From the NCBI RefSeq assembly GCF_016888445.1, contig NZ_JAFEKF010000004.1:124001-188000 (forward strand): DNA of 64,000 nt, given 5' to 3'. This document shows positions 8,551 to 18,351 of this stretch, one piece after another (position 1 is the first letter of the stretch; every line of letters begins with the position of its first letter). The stretch comes from Marinomonas ostreistagni. Its GTDB lineage: Bacteria; Pseudomonadota; Gammaproteobacteria; Pseudomonadales; Marinomonadaceae. The position numbers and the translations under genes were made by a program. The notes under the pieces were generated by a model. That model ran no database searches. It was not told where the DNA came from and saw nothing but the letters and a program-made list of their open reading frames with translations.

Positions 8551-9876
8551 GTGAGTAGCACCACCAATCCTTATGGCTTGACCATGCATGCCCAGCGCGA
8601 TGCGTTGTACGCTGAGCTGCATTCCCGACCGTTTCAAAGCTTGCCAAGCCCGTGCCGTATTAGTTATCTGGCGGTGATGGCCGATGCCCAGCAAAAGGTC
8701 TTGGATTTTGAGCATTTTTGCACCCTGTATGGTCATTTTCACCAAGTACCACCAGCACACGATGCAGTCTGCATTGAGGCCAATTTTGGCGACTTACGAG
8801 TACGTCGCGAAACGCATTTAGAGTTTATTTCCTACACTATTATTGATTCGGGAGCGCCGTTTTTAGATGCGCCGTTTGCCAACAATGGTCTAGATCGCTT
8901 GCCTAAAGAGTGGTTACAGCAATTACGCGGAGCCGTCGTATCGGCGTTTCATATTGCGGTGGAAGATGGCCAAGGCAAAGCGCTGGCGGATCGTGCCTCG
9001 GTGCGTGCCCATTTTGAAGGCATGCGCTTGGTGGGCAGTTATCCGCAAAATGGTGATGCCCAAGTGTGGACTACCTTTAAAACCCACAGCGATGGCTGTG
9101 GTCGCCTGTTGGTGTTTAATCATCAGATGACAGAGAGTCAGTTAGGGCGCATGGTGCAGCGCTTGATCGAGATCGAATCCTATCGCTTGATGGCGCTGCT
9201 TGGGTTGCCCTTAGCGCGCCATTACAACCAAAGCTTGGCGCCGATGGACCAAAAGCTCGCCGATCTGACCGCCTTGCTGGCAGAAACCAATGAAGAAGTC
9301 GACGAGCAGGCGGTGTTAGGTGAAATCATCGAAATGGCCGCATGGGTCGAGTCAGCTCGTGCCGAAACCAGCTTTCGTTTCAGCGCCACGGCCGCGTATC
9401 ACGAGTTGGTGGTCAATCGTCTAGAGGCGCTTAAAGAAGACGAAGTCTCTGGGCATCTAACCATCACAGAATTTATGACCCGTCGCCTGACGCCCGCCGT
9501 GCGCACTTGTAAGGCGACTGATAAGAACCTTGAGAATTTATCGCGTCGTATTGATCGGGTTTCAGACATGATGCGCACCCGCGTGGAAATGTCGATCCAA
9601 TCGCAAAACCAGCACCTGTTGGCCTCGATGGACCGCCGCTCTAAGATACAGCTGGCGATGCAGCATACGGTCGAAGGTTTATCCGTCGCAGCGATCTCGT
9701 ACTACAGCGTGGGCTTGATCAAATACCTGATCGAAGCCGCCTACGAAAAAGGCGCGCCGATCGATAAAAGTATGGCCGTCGGCATCGCCGTGCCACTGGT
9801 AATCGGTGGAGTGTGGTGGGCGACTAGGCGTATTCATAAGCGCTTTATGAAGCTTGCTAAAGAGCAAATCGGTTAA
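8551..9876 (+). CDS. DUF3422 family inner-membrane protein
   Basis: The 441-residue protein matches the DUF3422 layout. The N-terminus begins NPYGLTMHAQRDALYAELHSRPF, whose 'ELHSRP' motif is typical. A long soluble, partly coiled-coil region follows (about 230-370), then two C-terminal transmembrane helices (about 378-396 and 406-424). The family is common in proteobacteria and of unknown function. The start is a GTG at 8551 with a weak AGAGAG upstream; an ATG at 8584 is possible but would remove the conserved beginning. Confidence 0.75.
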   Translation: MSSTTNPYGLTMHAQRDALYAELHSRPFQSLPSPCRISYLAVMADAQQKVLDFEHFCTLYGHFHQVPPAHDAVCIEANFGDLRVRRETHLEFISYTIIDSGAPFLDAPFANNGLDRLPKEWLQQLRGAVVSAFHIAVEDGQGKALADRASVRAHFEGMRLVGSYPQNGDAQVWTTFKTHSDGCGRLLVFNHQMTESQLGRMVQRLIEIESYRLMALLGLPLARHYNQSLAPMDQKLADLTALLAETNEEVDEQAVLGEIIEMAAWVESARAETSFRFSATAAYHELVVNRLEALKEDEVSGHLTITEFMTRRLTPAVRTCKATDKNLENLSRRIDRVSDMMRTRVEMSIQSQNQHLLASMDRRSKIQLAMQHTVEGLSVAAISYYSVGLIKYLIEAAYEKGAPIDKSMAVGIAVPLVIGGVWWATRRIHKRFMKLAKEQIG

Positions 9877-9961
9877 ACACTGAGTAAGTGACGTACTGCG
9901 CTCAAAAAATGCTGTGTTTTGCGGTAGAATGGCGGCGAATTTTCTTTGGATGGTTGTAGTT

Positions 9962-10897
9962 GTGGTAGAACAAGCGCAGTTTTCAAAAACGTTGCTTCAC
10001 CCAAAACATTGGGGACTTTGGCTAGGCATTGGCTTAGCGCGTTTACTTTCTATGTTGCCGTTACGTTGGCAAATGGCTGTTGGTAAAGGCATTGGCCGGT
10101 TGATGAAACTGTTTGCCAAAGGCCGTGTGCGCACTGCCCGCCGTAATCTTGAGTTGTGTTTTCCTGACATGCCAGAGTCAGAGCGTGAGCAGTTGTTGAC
10201 GCGTAACTTCGAAGAATCTGGTCGTGCGATCTTTGACACCGTGTGTGCTTGGTGGTGGTCAGACAAGCGAGTGCAAGCGCACATGAACATCAAAGGGCAA
10301 ACCCACGTACAGCAAACCTTGGACAATGGCCAAGGGGTGATTTTGTTTGCTGTACACTGTTTGCCGCTGGAAATGGGCGCGCGTATTTTTGGCCAGTTTA
10401 ACCCAGGTGTCGGGGTTTACCGTCCTCACAACAATCCAGTGATGGAATATCTGCAAGTTAAAGGGCGCTTGCGTTCTAATAAGGCCTTGATCCCGAAGCG
10501 AGATCTGCGCCAAATGGTGCGCAGCCTGCGTGCGCCGGATGTGATCTGGTACACCGCTGACCAAGACTTTGGTCGTTCTAGTGCCGTGTTTATTCCATTC
10601 TTTGCAGTCCAAGAAGCGGCCACCATCACCGGCGGCACAACGCTGGCGAAACTTGGTAAAGCGAAAGTCTTGCCATTTTTTGTCGAGCGTGACGCGAGCA
10701 ATGGCGCTTACAATATTGAGATCGGCGCACCGCTGGAAAACTTCCCCGGCGAGAGCGAGTTGGACGATGCTATCTTAGGCAACCAAATCATCGAGCAGAT
10801 CATTAGCCGCAATAAAGAGCAGTACATGTGGCTGCACCGTCGCTTTAAAACTCGCCCAGTGAAAGGCGATCCGTCTCTTTACTCTGACGCCAAATAA
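9962..10897 (+). CDS. lpxL: Lipid A biosynthesis lauroyl-type acyltransferase
   Basis: This is an LpxL/LpxM-family acyltransferase of 311 residues that adds a secondary acyl chain to Kdo2-lipid IVA at the inner membrane. It has the catalytic HX4E motif (HCLPLEMGAR) and family signatures RRNLELCFP, GVYRPHNNP and EQYMWLHRRFKTRP. I place the start at a GTG (9962): MVEQAQFSKTLLHP then aligns residue by residue with the E. coli LpxL N-terminus, and GGATGG precedes it. An ATG at 9950 adds four residues (VVVV region) and has no ribosome binding site. A terminator follows 33 bp after the stop. Confidence 0.88.
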   Translation: MVEQAQFSKTLLHPKHWGLWLGIGLARLLSMLPLRWQMAVGKGIGRLMKLFAKGRVRTARRNLELCFPDMPESEREQLLTRNFEESGRAIFDTVCAWWWSDKRVQAHMNIKGQTHVQQTLDNGQGVILFAVHCLPLEMGARIFGQFNPGVGVYRPHNNPVMEYLQVKGRLRSNKALIPKRDLRQMVRSLRAPDVIWYTADQDFGRSSAVFIPFFAVQEAATITGGTTLAKLGKAKVLPFFVERDASNGAYNIEIGAPLENFPGESELDDAILGNQIIEQIISRNKEQYMWLHRRFKTRPVKGDPSLYSDAK

Positions 10898-10930
10898 GCT
10901 ATTTGCCTAGTTATTTGCGCGAAACATCCT

Positions 10931-10959
10931 AAAAGTCAGCGCGTATGCGCTGACTTTTC
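10931..10959 (+). terminator. Rho-independent terminator after lpxL
   Basis: AAAGTCAGCGC/GCGCTGACTTT is an 11-bp stem with a 4-base loop, followed by a T-rich tail. It is symmetric enough to work in both directions. Confidence 0.8.
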
Positions 10960-11055
10960 TTAGTTCTCCCTTTCGCTGACAAGGCTTCGTATTCCATCCT
11001 TAACTGTAATAAGGCTTTACTGAGCCGCTTACGTTACACGTTAAAGGAGGAACTC

Positions 11056-11802
11056 ATGTCGCAAAACAAGACCGCACAACTTTATCGTATGGTGATGACA
11101 GACCACGTATGTCCATTTGGGCTTAAGTCTCGTCATTTACTCAAATCACATGGTTACGAGGTCGAAGACCATCATCTGACCAGTCGTGAGCAGATCGATG
11201 CCTTTAAAGATAAGCATGGTGTGGACACCACCCCTCAGACCTTTATCAATGGGCAACGTATTGGCGGCTACGATGAGCTGAAAGCTTATTTTGGTAAAGC
11301 GCCAAAGGATGATGGCGAAAAATCCTACTGGCCAGTATTGTCACTGTTTGCCATCACGGCGTTGATGGCGCTCGGAGCCGCTGCGGTGGCAACGGGAAAC
11401 TTTTTGTCGGTGTTAACCTTTGAGTGGTTTATTGCCTTTTCTATGTGTGGCTTGGCGTATCTTAAGATTCGCGATGTCGAAAGCTTTTCAACCATGTTTT
11501 TAAACTATGACTTGTTGGCGAAGCGCTGGGTGCCTTATGGCTACGTCTACCCATACGCCGAAGCCGCCGCTGGTATCTTGATGATCGCAGGTATTTTGCC
11601 GTGGTTATCGATCCCGATTGCATTCTTTATCGGCTTGGTGGGCGCGGTGTCTGTGTTTAAAGCGGTATACATCGATAAGCGCGAATTGAAATGTGCCTGT
11701 GTCGGCGGCGGCAGCAATGTGCCATTAGGCTTTATCTCATTAACAGAAAACCTAATGATGCTGGCCATGGCAATTTGGATGTTTATCAAGGTGGCGATGT
11801 AA
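11056..11802 (+). CDS. Glutaredoxin-MauE fusion membrane protein
   Basis: The 248-residue protein joins a glutaredoxin domain (about 1-85) to a MauE/DoxX-like membrane domain (about 95-247, four TM helices). The glutaredoxin part has the redox motif CPFG at 19-22 and the cis-Pro TTPQTFI. The membrane part has a Cys pair (KCACVG, about 215) that could exchange electrons with the glutaredoxin. MauE-type proteins support disulfide formation or maturation in the periplasm. This fusion may carry reducing or oxidising equivalents across the membrane, but the partner is unknown. The ATG follows a strong AAGGAGGAACTC ribosome binding site. Confidence 0.82.
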   Translation: MSQNKTAQLYRMVMTDHVCPFGLKSRHLLKSHGYEVEDHHLTSREQIDAFKDKHGVDTTPQTFINGQRIGGYDELKAYFGKAPKDDGEKSYWPVLSLFAITALMALGAAAVATGNFLSVLTFEWFIAFSMCGLAYLKIRDVESFSTMFLNYDLLAKRWVPYGYVYPYAEAAAGILMIAGILPWLSIPIAFFIGLVGAVSVFKAVYIDKRELKCACVGGGSNVPLGFISLTENLMMLAMAIWMFIKVAM

Positions 11803-11810
11803 TGGGACTC

Positions 11811-11842
11811 AGCCCAGCACTGCAGCGTGACAGCGCTGGGCT
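11811..11842. terminator. Possible hairpin between convergent genes
   Basis: AGCCCAGC pairs with GCTGGGCT across a 16-base loop between the glutaredoxin-MauE gene and glpD. There is no T run, so it is only a weak terminator candidate. Confidence 0.35.
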
Positions 11843-11860
11843 TGTGTCGTCTTAGATAGT

Positions 11861-13387
11861 TTAAGTGATGTCCATCAGCTCGGCATGATCGGGCAGGCTA
11901 TTATGTTTGTGGGCTAAATAGCGGTCTAAGTCCGTCATTTGCTCAGTGCTGAACTCTAAGCCCAGTTTGCTGCGTCGCCAAAGCACGTCCTCTGCGTTAA
12001 ACGCCCACTCATGATCGATCAAGTAATCGACTTCTTTGGCGTACAAATCTGCACCAAAACATTGCCCCAGATCTGCAAGGGTTGTGGCTTCGCCTAGCAG
12101 CACATAGCTAAGCGTGCCGTAGCTTGCGGTGAAGCGCTTGGCTAGAGCCTCCGTTAAAAATGGAAACTCTTGGCGCAAGGCACTCGCTAGGATGCTGTGA
12201 TCGTTGTCCATATCACCACCGGGCAGTGGGTGGGCGTGAGTCCATTCTTTACCCATATGTGGTAAGTAGGGCTTCAAGTCATGCATGGCAGAATTGGCCA
12301 ATTGGCGATAGGTGGTGATTTTGCCGCCAAAGATACTCAGCAGCGGCGCTTGGCCATGTTCGTCTTCCACATGCAGTGTGTAGTCACGAGTCACCGATGA
12401 GGCGTCTGACTGGTCGTCGTTGAGTAGCGGGCGCACGCCCGAATAGCTCCAGACGATATCGTTTTCAGATAATTGCTTCTTAAAGTGTTGATTGGCGACA
12501 TCCAAAATATAATCGGTTTCGGCTTGGCTAATGCTGGCTTCTTTGGGATCTCCCGTGTGCTCTTCATCGGTGGTGCCGATTAGGGTGTAGCGCTCCCGAT
12601 AAGGGATGGCAAACACAATGCGCTTGTCGGCGTTTTGCATAATAAACGCGTTGTCTTGCTCAAACAGCTTAGGCACCACGATGTGGCTGCCCTTGATCAT
12701 ACGGATCTGATAGGGGGCTTGGCGCTCAAGCTTAGTTTCGATAAAACTGGAAACCCAAGGCCCTGCGGCATTGATTAGCGCTTTGGCGGTGAAGCGCTTA
12801 CGCTTTTGCGTCAGTGTTTCGACTACCTCAATCACCCAGTGATCTTGCTCGCGATAAGCAGCTTCACAACGCGTGCGCGGCATAATCAAGGCGCCACATT
12901 CGCGGGCGCTGATAGCATTGGCCACCACCAAGCGTGCGTCGTCGACCCAGCAATCCGAGTATTCAAAGCCTTGCTCGATATCTGGCTTCAGTGGGCTATC
13001 GGCACCGTATTGCACATTAAACGAACTGGCCAAGCGCTCACGCTTACCGATGTGGTCATACAAAAATAGCCCTAAACGAATCAGCCACGCTGGGCGCAGA
13101 TGCGGGCGATGTGGTAGCTGAAAGCGCATCGGCGTCACCAAGTGGGGCGCAATGGACAGCAATACCTCACGCTCGCCCAGTGCTTCGTGGACGAGGCGAA
13201 ACTCGTAATGCTCCAAATAGCGCAGGCCGCCGTGAATCAATTTGCTGCTGGCCGAAGACGTGGCACTGGCCAAATCGTTCATCTCACACAAGGCTACTGA
13301 TAAGCCACGTCCAGCGGCATCGGCCGCGATTCCCGTGCCGTTGATACCACCGCCTACGACAAACAGGTCAAAGTGGGTTTGCGTCAT
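11861..13387 (-). CDS. glpD: Aerobic glycerol-3-phosphate dehydrogenase
   Basis: The 508-residue flavoprotein begins with the FAD dinucleotide-binding motif VVGGGINGTGIAADAAGRG. It carries the family signatures ASSKLIHGGLRYLE and IGTTDEEHTGD. It oxidises sn-glycerol-3-phosphate to dihydroxyacetone phosphate at the inner face of the membrane and passes electrons to quinone. It is transcribed divergently from glpK across a 217-bp interval that probably holds the shared control region; a 10-bp palindrome, ATGACGTCAT, lies at 13460-13469. No glpR or glpF is visible nearby. Confidence 0.92.
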   Translation of the reverse strand: MTQTHFDLFVVGGGINGTGIAADAAGRGLSVALCEMNDLASATSSASSKLIHGGLRYLEHYEFRLVHEALGEREVLLSIAPHLVTPMRFQLPHRPHLRPAWLIRLGLFLYDHIGKRERLASSFNVQYGADSPLKPDIEQGFEYSDCWVDDARLVVANAISARECGALIMPRTRCEAAYREQDHWVIEVVETLTQKRKRFTAKALINAAGPWVSSFIETKLERQAPYQIRMIKGSHIVVPKLFEQDNAFIMQNADKRIVFAIPYRERYTLIGTTDEEHTGDPKEASISQAETDYILDVANQHFKKQLSENDIVWSYSGVRPLLNDDQSDASSVTRDYTLHVEDEHGQAPLLSIFGGKITTYRQLANSAMHDLKPYLPHMGKEWTHAHPLPGGDMDNDHSILASALRQEFPFLTEALAKRFTASYGTLSYVLLGEATTLADLGQCFGADLYAKEVDYLIDHEWAFNAEDVLWRRSKLGLEFSTEQMTDLDRYLAHKHNSLPDHAELMDIT

Positions 13388-13604
13388 CCTAGCTCTCCCT
13401 AAAAAATGGCTGAAACAGTGCTTATCACTAGGATTAAGCCTAGCAGAGGTTACGTCTTGATGACGTCATGAAAGCCACACAACCTGTAAAAAAATATGGA
13501 CTGGCTTTTTTAGCCCGCATTCGTTGGTACACTTAAAGCATAACAACAACCGATCTGACGCGTGCGCTTTGAGCGGCCGCGTTGTCATTGCAAGGATGAT
13601 TGCC

Positions 13605-15089
13605 ATGAGCACCTATTTACTCGCCATCGACCAAGGCACCACCAGCACGCGAGCCATTTTATTTGACCAACGCGGCAATCCACTCGGACAAGCACAGCAA
13701 GAGTTTAAGCAACACTTCCCCAAAGACGGCTGGGTCGAGCATGACCCAAAAGATCTTTGGCAAACCACTCTAGACGTGTGCCAAACCTTGCTTAAAGAAC
13801 AAGCCATCAGTGCCCAAGACATACTGAGTGCGGGCATCACCAACCAACGTGAAACCACGCTTTTATGGGACATAGACAGCGGCGAGCCGGTGTACAACGC
13901 CATTGTCTGGCAGGACCGTCGCACCAGTAGCGTATGCCAAACGCTGGTCGAACAAGGCCATGGTCAAAGCGTGCAAGACAAAACCGGTCTATTGATCGAT
14001 CCGTACTTTTCGGCCACCAAGATTCGCTGGATTTTGGACAATGTAGACGGCGTGAAGGCGCGTGCGGAGCAGGGCAAAATCGCTTTTGGTACGGTCGACA
14101 GTTATCTACTGTGGTGTTTGAGCAAAGGCGCCAGCCATCGCACCGATGCCACCAACGCCGCGCGCACCATGGCGTTTAACATTCATACCCAGCAGTGGGA
14201 TCAAGAGCTGATCGAGCTGTTTGGCATCCAAGCTGTAATTTTCCCAGAAGTGATGGACTCCAGTGATGACTTTGGTGTTATCGATGCCCAGTGGCTAGGG
14301 GCTGAGATTCCGGTGCAAGGCATTGCTGGAGACCAACAAGCCGCGCTGATCGGCCAAGCTTGTTTTGCCCCCGGGATGGTGAAAAGCACCTACGGCACAG
14401 GCTGTTTCTTGATCCTCAATACTGGTAGTGAGGTGCTGAAATCCGAGCACAAAATGCTGACCACCGTGGGCTATCGTATCAATGGCGAAGTCACCTACGC
14501 TTTAGAGGGCAGTATCTTTGTCGCGGGCGCTGCAATCCAATGGCTGCGTGATGGTTTGCAACTGTTTGATCATGCCAGCGAAACCGAGAGTCTGGCCCAG
14601 CGTGCGCTCAATGCCGATACCGTCTACTTAGTGCCGGCGTTTACTGGCCTTGGCGCACCGTATTGGGACCCAGACGCACGTGGTGCCATGATCGGCCTGA
14701 CCCGTGATACCAGCGTCTATGACATCGTCAACGCTGGCTTGCGCTCCGTGTGTTACCAAACCAAAGACCTTGTCGATGCCATGACCCAAGATGGCGCAGA
14801 GTTCAGCACGCTGCGAGTGGATGGCGGCATGGTGGTCAATGATTTAGTGGTGCAGTTTTTAAGTGATTTGCTGGGCATCAAAGTAGAGCGCCCTGTGGTG
14901 ACCGAAACCACTGCCTTGGGCGTGGCGTACTTGGCGGGGCTTAAAGCGGGCGTGTTTGACTCCCTCGATGACATCAGTGAACTGTGGCAAGCCCAGCGCT
15001 GCTTTGATCCTGAAATGGGCGAAGACAATCGCAGTACGCTCTATCAAGGCTGGTTAGAAGCCGTGCAACGAGTACGCTCGACACCGTAA
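13605..15089 (+). CDS. glpK: Glycerol kinase
   Basis: The 494-residue FGGY-family kinase begins [17 protein letters not shown], the phosphate-binding loop of glycerol kinases. It also has [16 protein letters not shown] and [11 protein letters not shown] motifs. It makes glycerol-3-phosphate for GlpD, which is encoded divergently next door. The ATG at 13605 follows AAGGATGATTGCC. The open frame extends 27 codons upstream, but that stretch has no ribosome binding site and is not conserved in the family. Confidence 0.93.
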   Translation: MSTYLLAIDQGTTSTRAILFDQRGNPLGQAQQEFKQHFPKDGWVEHDPKDLWQTTLDVCQTLLKEQAISAQDILSAGITNQRETTLLWDIDSGEPVYNAIVWQDRRTSSVCQTLVEQGHGQSVQDKTGLLIDPYFSATKIRWILDNVDGVKARAEQGKIAFGTVDSYLLWCLSKGASHRTDATNAARTMAFNIHTQQWDQELIELFGIQAVIFPEVMDSSDDFGVIDAQWLGAEIPVQGIAGDQQAALIGQACFAPGMVKSTYGTGCFLILNTGSEVLKSEHKMLTTVGYRINGEVTYALEGSIFVAGAAIQWLRDGLQLFDHASETESLAQRALNADTVYLVPAFTGLGAPYWDPDARGAMIGLTRDTSVYDIVNAGLRSVCYQTKDLVDAMTQDGAEFSTLRVDGGMVVNDLVVQFLSDLLGIKVERPVVTETTALGVAYLAGLKAGVFDSLDDISELWQAQRCFDPEMGEDNRSTLYQGWLEAVQRVRSTP

Positions 15090-15191
15090 AAACATGGGGT
15101 GCAAAAATCTGAGCTGGCGTTTATATTGAGGCTATCACGGTTTAATCAGACAACAATAAGATAACCCACTGCGTGTGGTAAGGATGACCCA

Positions 15192-15488
15192 ATGATCCGA
15201 GTGATTTACGAATGGTATGTGGTGCCCGAGAATCTAGAAGCGTTTAGCGAAGCGTGGCAACAGACGACGACCTTGGTGCGCGAAGTCTACCAAGGCGCCC
15301 ACGGTAGCTGCTTGCTCAAGGACAGCAAAGACGCTCACACGGTGTTAACCATCGCGCGCTGGAATTCAGAAGATGACTGGCGCACCTTTTGGTCTTCAGA
15401 GAATCCGCCAGAAGTCACGCAGATGAGCAAATTGGCGCGTCTTAAAGACATTAAAATCTACGAAGAGATTGGCCATTTTAAAGCCTAA
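15192..15488 (+). CDS. Antibiotic biosynthesis monooxygenase-like (ABM, dimeric alpha-beta barrel) protein
   Basis: The 98-residue protein is a single ferredoxin-like ABM domain (MIRVIYEWYVVPENLEAF...HGSCLLKDSKDAHTVLTIARWNSEDDW). Such proteins act as small dimers: some are cofactor-free oxygenases, many have no known substrate. It sits 102 bp after glpK and ahead of a strong terminator, so it may be cotranscribed with glpK. No function can be inferred beyond the fold. Confidence 0.7.
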   Translation: MIRVIYEWYVVPENLEAFSEAWQQTTTLVREVYQGAHGSCLLKDSKDAHTVLTIARWNSEDDWRTFWSSENPPEVTQMSKLARLKDIKIYEEIGHFKA

Positions 15489-15508
15489 GTTTTGCTTCAT
15501 TCAGCCAC

Positions 15509-15537
15509 AAAAAAGGCGCCCTTGGGGCGCCTTTTTT
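15509..15537. terminator. Bidirectional terminator between the ABM gene and trpA
   Basis: GGCGCCC/GGGCGCC is a perfect 7-bp stem with a TTG loop, flanked by A6 and T6. It can end transcripts from both convergent genes. Confidence 0.9.
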
Positions 15538-15568
15538 AGTGCTATTGATTGTCAGCCAAGACGGTCTA

Positions 15569-16357
15569 TTAAGCGTTAAACAAACCGTTAAACAACTTCA
15601 GACCTTCTTCTTTACCGCCTTTGTTGTAGGCATCTAGCAATGCTGAACCAATGATCGCCACATCCGCTTTGCCTTTTAGGGCGTCTACATGGGCTTTTTC
15701 ACGGATACCAAAGCCAACACCGATCGGTGCATTGGCATGGGAATTAATCTCCGCTAAGTACTCGTCTAATGACTGGCGCTCGCCGCCATTGTGGTTGGAG
15801 TTACCTGTTACACCTGAGCGTGCCACGCAGTACAAGAAACCACGCGCTTCGCTGGCTAAAAATGCCAAACGATCTTTAGGTGTCACGGGCGTCACCAACC
15901 AAACTGGATCAACACCGTGAGTATCACAGTAAGAGCGCAGCTCTGTCGCTTGCTCGTACGGTAGATCTGGCAGGATCAAACCTTGGATGTTTTCTTCGGC
16001 GCAGCGTTTTACCAGCTTCTCAAGACCGTAGCGGTACATTGGGTTGAGGTAGCTCATCAGCGCGATGCGGCTTTGTGGGTAATCACGACCTAGCTGACCG
16101 ATGTCTGATAGACACTGCTCAACCGTTAGCTGCTGGTCGTGCAGGGCTCCGTGACACGCCGCCACGATCGTCGGGCCATCGGCCACGGGATCAGAAAACG
16201 GAAACTGGACTTCGATAAAGTCGGCGCCTGCTTCTAGCAGCGTCGCCATCCAATCCAAGCTCTCTTGTACCGTAGGGTAGCCGTAGACCACGTGCGTCAT
16301 AGACAAAATCGGCTTTTGCTGACGTTTGTCGGCAATGTATTGGGCTAATTGGCTCAT
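15569..16357 (-). CDS. trpA: Tryptophan synthase alpha chain
   Basis: The 262-residue TIM barrel cleaves indole-3-glycerol phosphate to indole for TrpB. The catalytic residues are in the expected places, Glu49 (FIEVQFPFSDP) and Asp60 (VADGP), numbered exactly as in Salmonella TrpA. The wording IEVQFPFSDPVADG differs from the usual enteric ELGVPFSDPLADG, so this is a divergent subtype. It starts 2 bp after the trpB stop codon, so the two are cotranscribed. No other trp genes are in the window. Confidence 0.93.
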   Translation of the reverse strand: MSQLAQYIADKRQQKPILSMTHVVYGYPTVQESLDWMATLLEAGADFIEVQFPFSDPVADGPTIVAACHGALHDQQLTVEQCLSDIGQLGRDYPQSRIALMSYLNPMYRYGLEKLVKRCAEENIQGLILPDLPYEQATELRSYCDTHGVDPVWLVTPVTPKDRLAFLASEARGFLYCVARSGVTGNSNHNGGERQSLDEYLAEINSHANAPIGVGFGIREKAHVDALKGKADVAIIGSALLDAYNKGGKEEGLKLFNGLFNA

Positions 16358-16359
16358 GC

Positions 16360-17622
16360 TTACGCTTCCCCTTGGTTGTTGTCTGACAAATGTTCGTTGT
16401 AATCGGCCATGTAATTCTCCAAGAACTCTGGGAAGGTAAGATCGTTCATCGCCTTAGCGACGTTAAAGATGTCTTTATCGCCACGACCTGACAAGTTGAT
16501 CACAATGCGTGATTCTTTTGGCAGATTTGGCGCATCTTTAAACGCACCGGCTAGCGCGTGAGACGATTCCAATGCTGGGATGATGCCTTCTTTTTTCAGT
16601 AGCAAAGAACACGCTTCAACCACTTCGTCGTCCATGGCGTAGGTCATCTGAATGCGACCTTCTTGCGCCAAGTGAGCAATGATGGGGGACACGCCCACGT
16701 AATCTAGACCCGCCGCGATCGAATGTGTTTCTTGTAACTGACCATTATCGTCTTGCAAAAACATGGTCGCAAAGCCCTGAGCGATACCTTTTTGACCCAA
16801 CCCGTTGGATAGACGGATCGAGTGTTGGCCTAGTTCTAAGCCTTTACCGCCGGCTTCAACACCGACCATTTCTACGTTTTTCTCTTCTAGGAATGGCAAG
16901 AACAAACCACAAGCATTCGAGCCACCACCGACACACGCGTACAAGCGATCTGGGTACTGGCCAAACTGCGCTTGGCTTTGTTCTTTGACTTCTTCACCGA
17001 TCACCGACTGGAAGTACGCCACCATCTCAGGGAAGGGCGCACAACCACAGGTCGTACCGATCAGGTAGTGGCTGTCTTCATGGCTTGAAGACCAGTCACG
17101 TAATGCTTCATCCAAGGCGTCACGCAGAGTCTGCGCGCCTTCTTCTACAGGCACCACAGTGGCACCTAACTGCTTCATCCAAAACACGTTTGGATACTGA
17201 CGCTTCACATCTTTGGCGCCCATGTAAATGGTACACTCAAGACCCAAACGGGCCGAGATCAATGCCGTCGCGACACCGTGCTGCCCGGCACCGGTTTCCG
17301 CGATCACACGCTTCTTACCCATGCGCTTCACAAGCAGCGCTTGGCCAATCACGTTATTCATCTTGTGCGCGCCAGACTGGTTTAAATCTTCACGCTTAAG
17401 GTAAATCTGCGCACCGCCGAAGTGGTCAGTTAGGTTCTTACAAAAGGTCAACGGCGTAGGGCGGCCAGAATAGTTCTGCCAAGTGTCCTTCAACTCCGCA
17501 ATAAACTCAGGATCGTTCTTCGCCTCCTCAAAAGCATGAAGAATTTGCTGCTGGCTCGCGTACAGAATCTCCGGGATGTAACTCCCGCCAAACTCACCGT
17601 AGTAACCATTATTGCTTTGCAT
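16360..17622 (-). CDS. trpB: Tryptophan synthase beta chain
   Basis: The 420-residue PLP enzyme condenses indole and serine. The PLP lysine is Lys87 (GAHKMNN), the same number as in Salmonella. The phosphate-binding GGGSNA and ESSHAL motifs are present. Oddities are MNN in place of the more usual TNQ after the lysine, and about 20 extra C-terminal residues (FLENYMADYNEHLSDNNQGEA) beyond the usual end near 397. Together with the divergent TrpA, this suggests a trpBA pair different from the enteric type, possibly acquired; phylogeny is needed to decide. Confidence 0.92.
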   Translation of the reverse strand: MQSNNGYYGEFGGSYIPEILYASQQQILHAFEEAKNDPEFIAELKDTWQNYSGRPTPLTFCKNLTDHFGGAQIYLKREDLNQSGAHKMNNVIGQALLVKRMGKKRVIAETGAGQHGVATALISARLGLECTIYMGAKDVKRQYPNVFWMKQLGATVVPVEEGAQTLRDALDEALRDWSSSHEDSHYLIGTTCGCAPFPEMVAYFQSVIGEEVKEQSQAQFGQYPDRLYACVGGGSNACGLFLPFLEEKNVEMVGVEAGGKGLELGQHSIRLSNGLGQKGIAQGFATMFLQDDNGQLQETHSIAAGLDYVGVSPIIAHLAQEGRIQMTYAMDDEVVEACSLLLKKEGIIPALESSHALAGAFKDAPNLPKESRIVINLSGRGDKDIFNVAKAMNDLTFPEFLENYMADYNEHLSDNNQGEA

Positions 17623-17789
17623 GAAAGACTCCTATCGGATCAACAATGCCTCATAGGCATCAAAATTAATAACTAAACGATGAGGTAAAGTTAATAGAGA
17701 AAACCCACACCGTCAAGCCTAGAAATGCAATTTATTTACTATAGCGTTTAGTTAATGCTAAAAGCCTTACTTACAGCGGCCTACAGCTC

Positions 17790-18310
17790 TTGTACGAGCG
17801 CACTCCGTGCCGCGATCAAACCAGCAACCTCCACGGCAAACCGAAGCCCCAAAGCCGTAGGACCTCGGTCCCCGAGGGAATAATCTGCTATCTAGGAGAT
17901 CTAGCTAAGAAGTCAGCGACCATTTGTACGAGCGCACTCCGTGCCGCGATCAAACCAGCAACCTCCACGACAAACCGAAGAATCAAAGCCGTAGGACCTT
18001 GGTCCCCGAGGGATTAACCTGCAATCTAGGTAATCTCGCTAAGAAGCCAGCGATCCTTTGTACGAGCGCACTCCGTGCCGCGATCAAATCAGCAACCTCC
18101 ACGATAAACCGAAGCTCCAAAGCCGTAGGACCTCGGTCCCCGAGGGAATAATCCGCAAGCTCGGCAATCTTTCTAAGAAGCCTGCGAACCTTTGTACGAG
18201 CGCACTCCGTGCCGCGATCAAATCAGCAACCTCCACGGCAAACCGAAGCGCCAAAGCTGTAGGACCTCGGTCCCCGAGGGATAATCTGTAAGCTCGTTAC
18301 TCTAGCTGGG
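17790..18310 (+). repeat. Four tandem 134-bp repeats, each with two hairpins (REP-like array)
   Basis: Four direct repeats start at 17790, 17924, 18058 and 18192, with an exact period of 134 bp and high identity. Each unit begins TTGTACGAGCGCACTCCGTG with a REP-like hairpin (GCGCAC-TCC-GTGCCGC, one bulge). About 65 bp later it has a second hairpin, CCTCGG-TCC-CCGAGG (CCTTGG in copy 2). The period is not a multiple of three, so it is not a coding repeat. The opening motif recurs at 42018 and 42069. It resembles the extragenic palindromes of Pseudomonas relatives, which RAYT transposases are known to spread; no such transposase is in the window. Confidence 0.85.
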
Positions 18311-18351
18311 TGGCTGATAAACAGCATCGGCTACAACTATCGCTTTGCTTG

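Noticed and set aside
17790..18291. Three similar reading frames starting MYERTPCRDQ in the repeat array
   Set aside because: They begin with TTG inside each 134-bp repeat. The period is not divisible by three, the frames have no ribosome binding site, and they simply mirror the noncoding repeat.
17790..18310. CRISPR array
   Set aside because: Repeats are 134 bp and contiguous, with no unique spacers of 30-40 bp and no cas genes.
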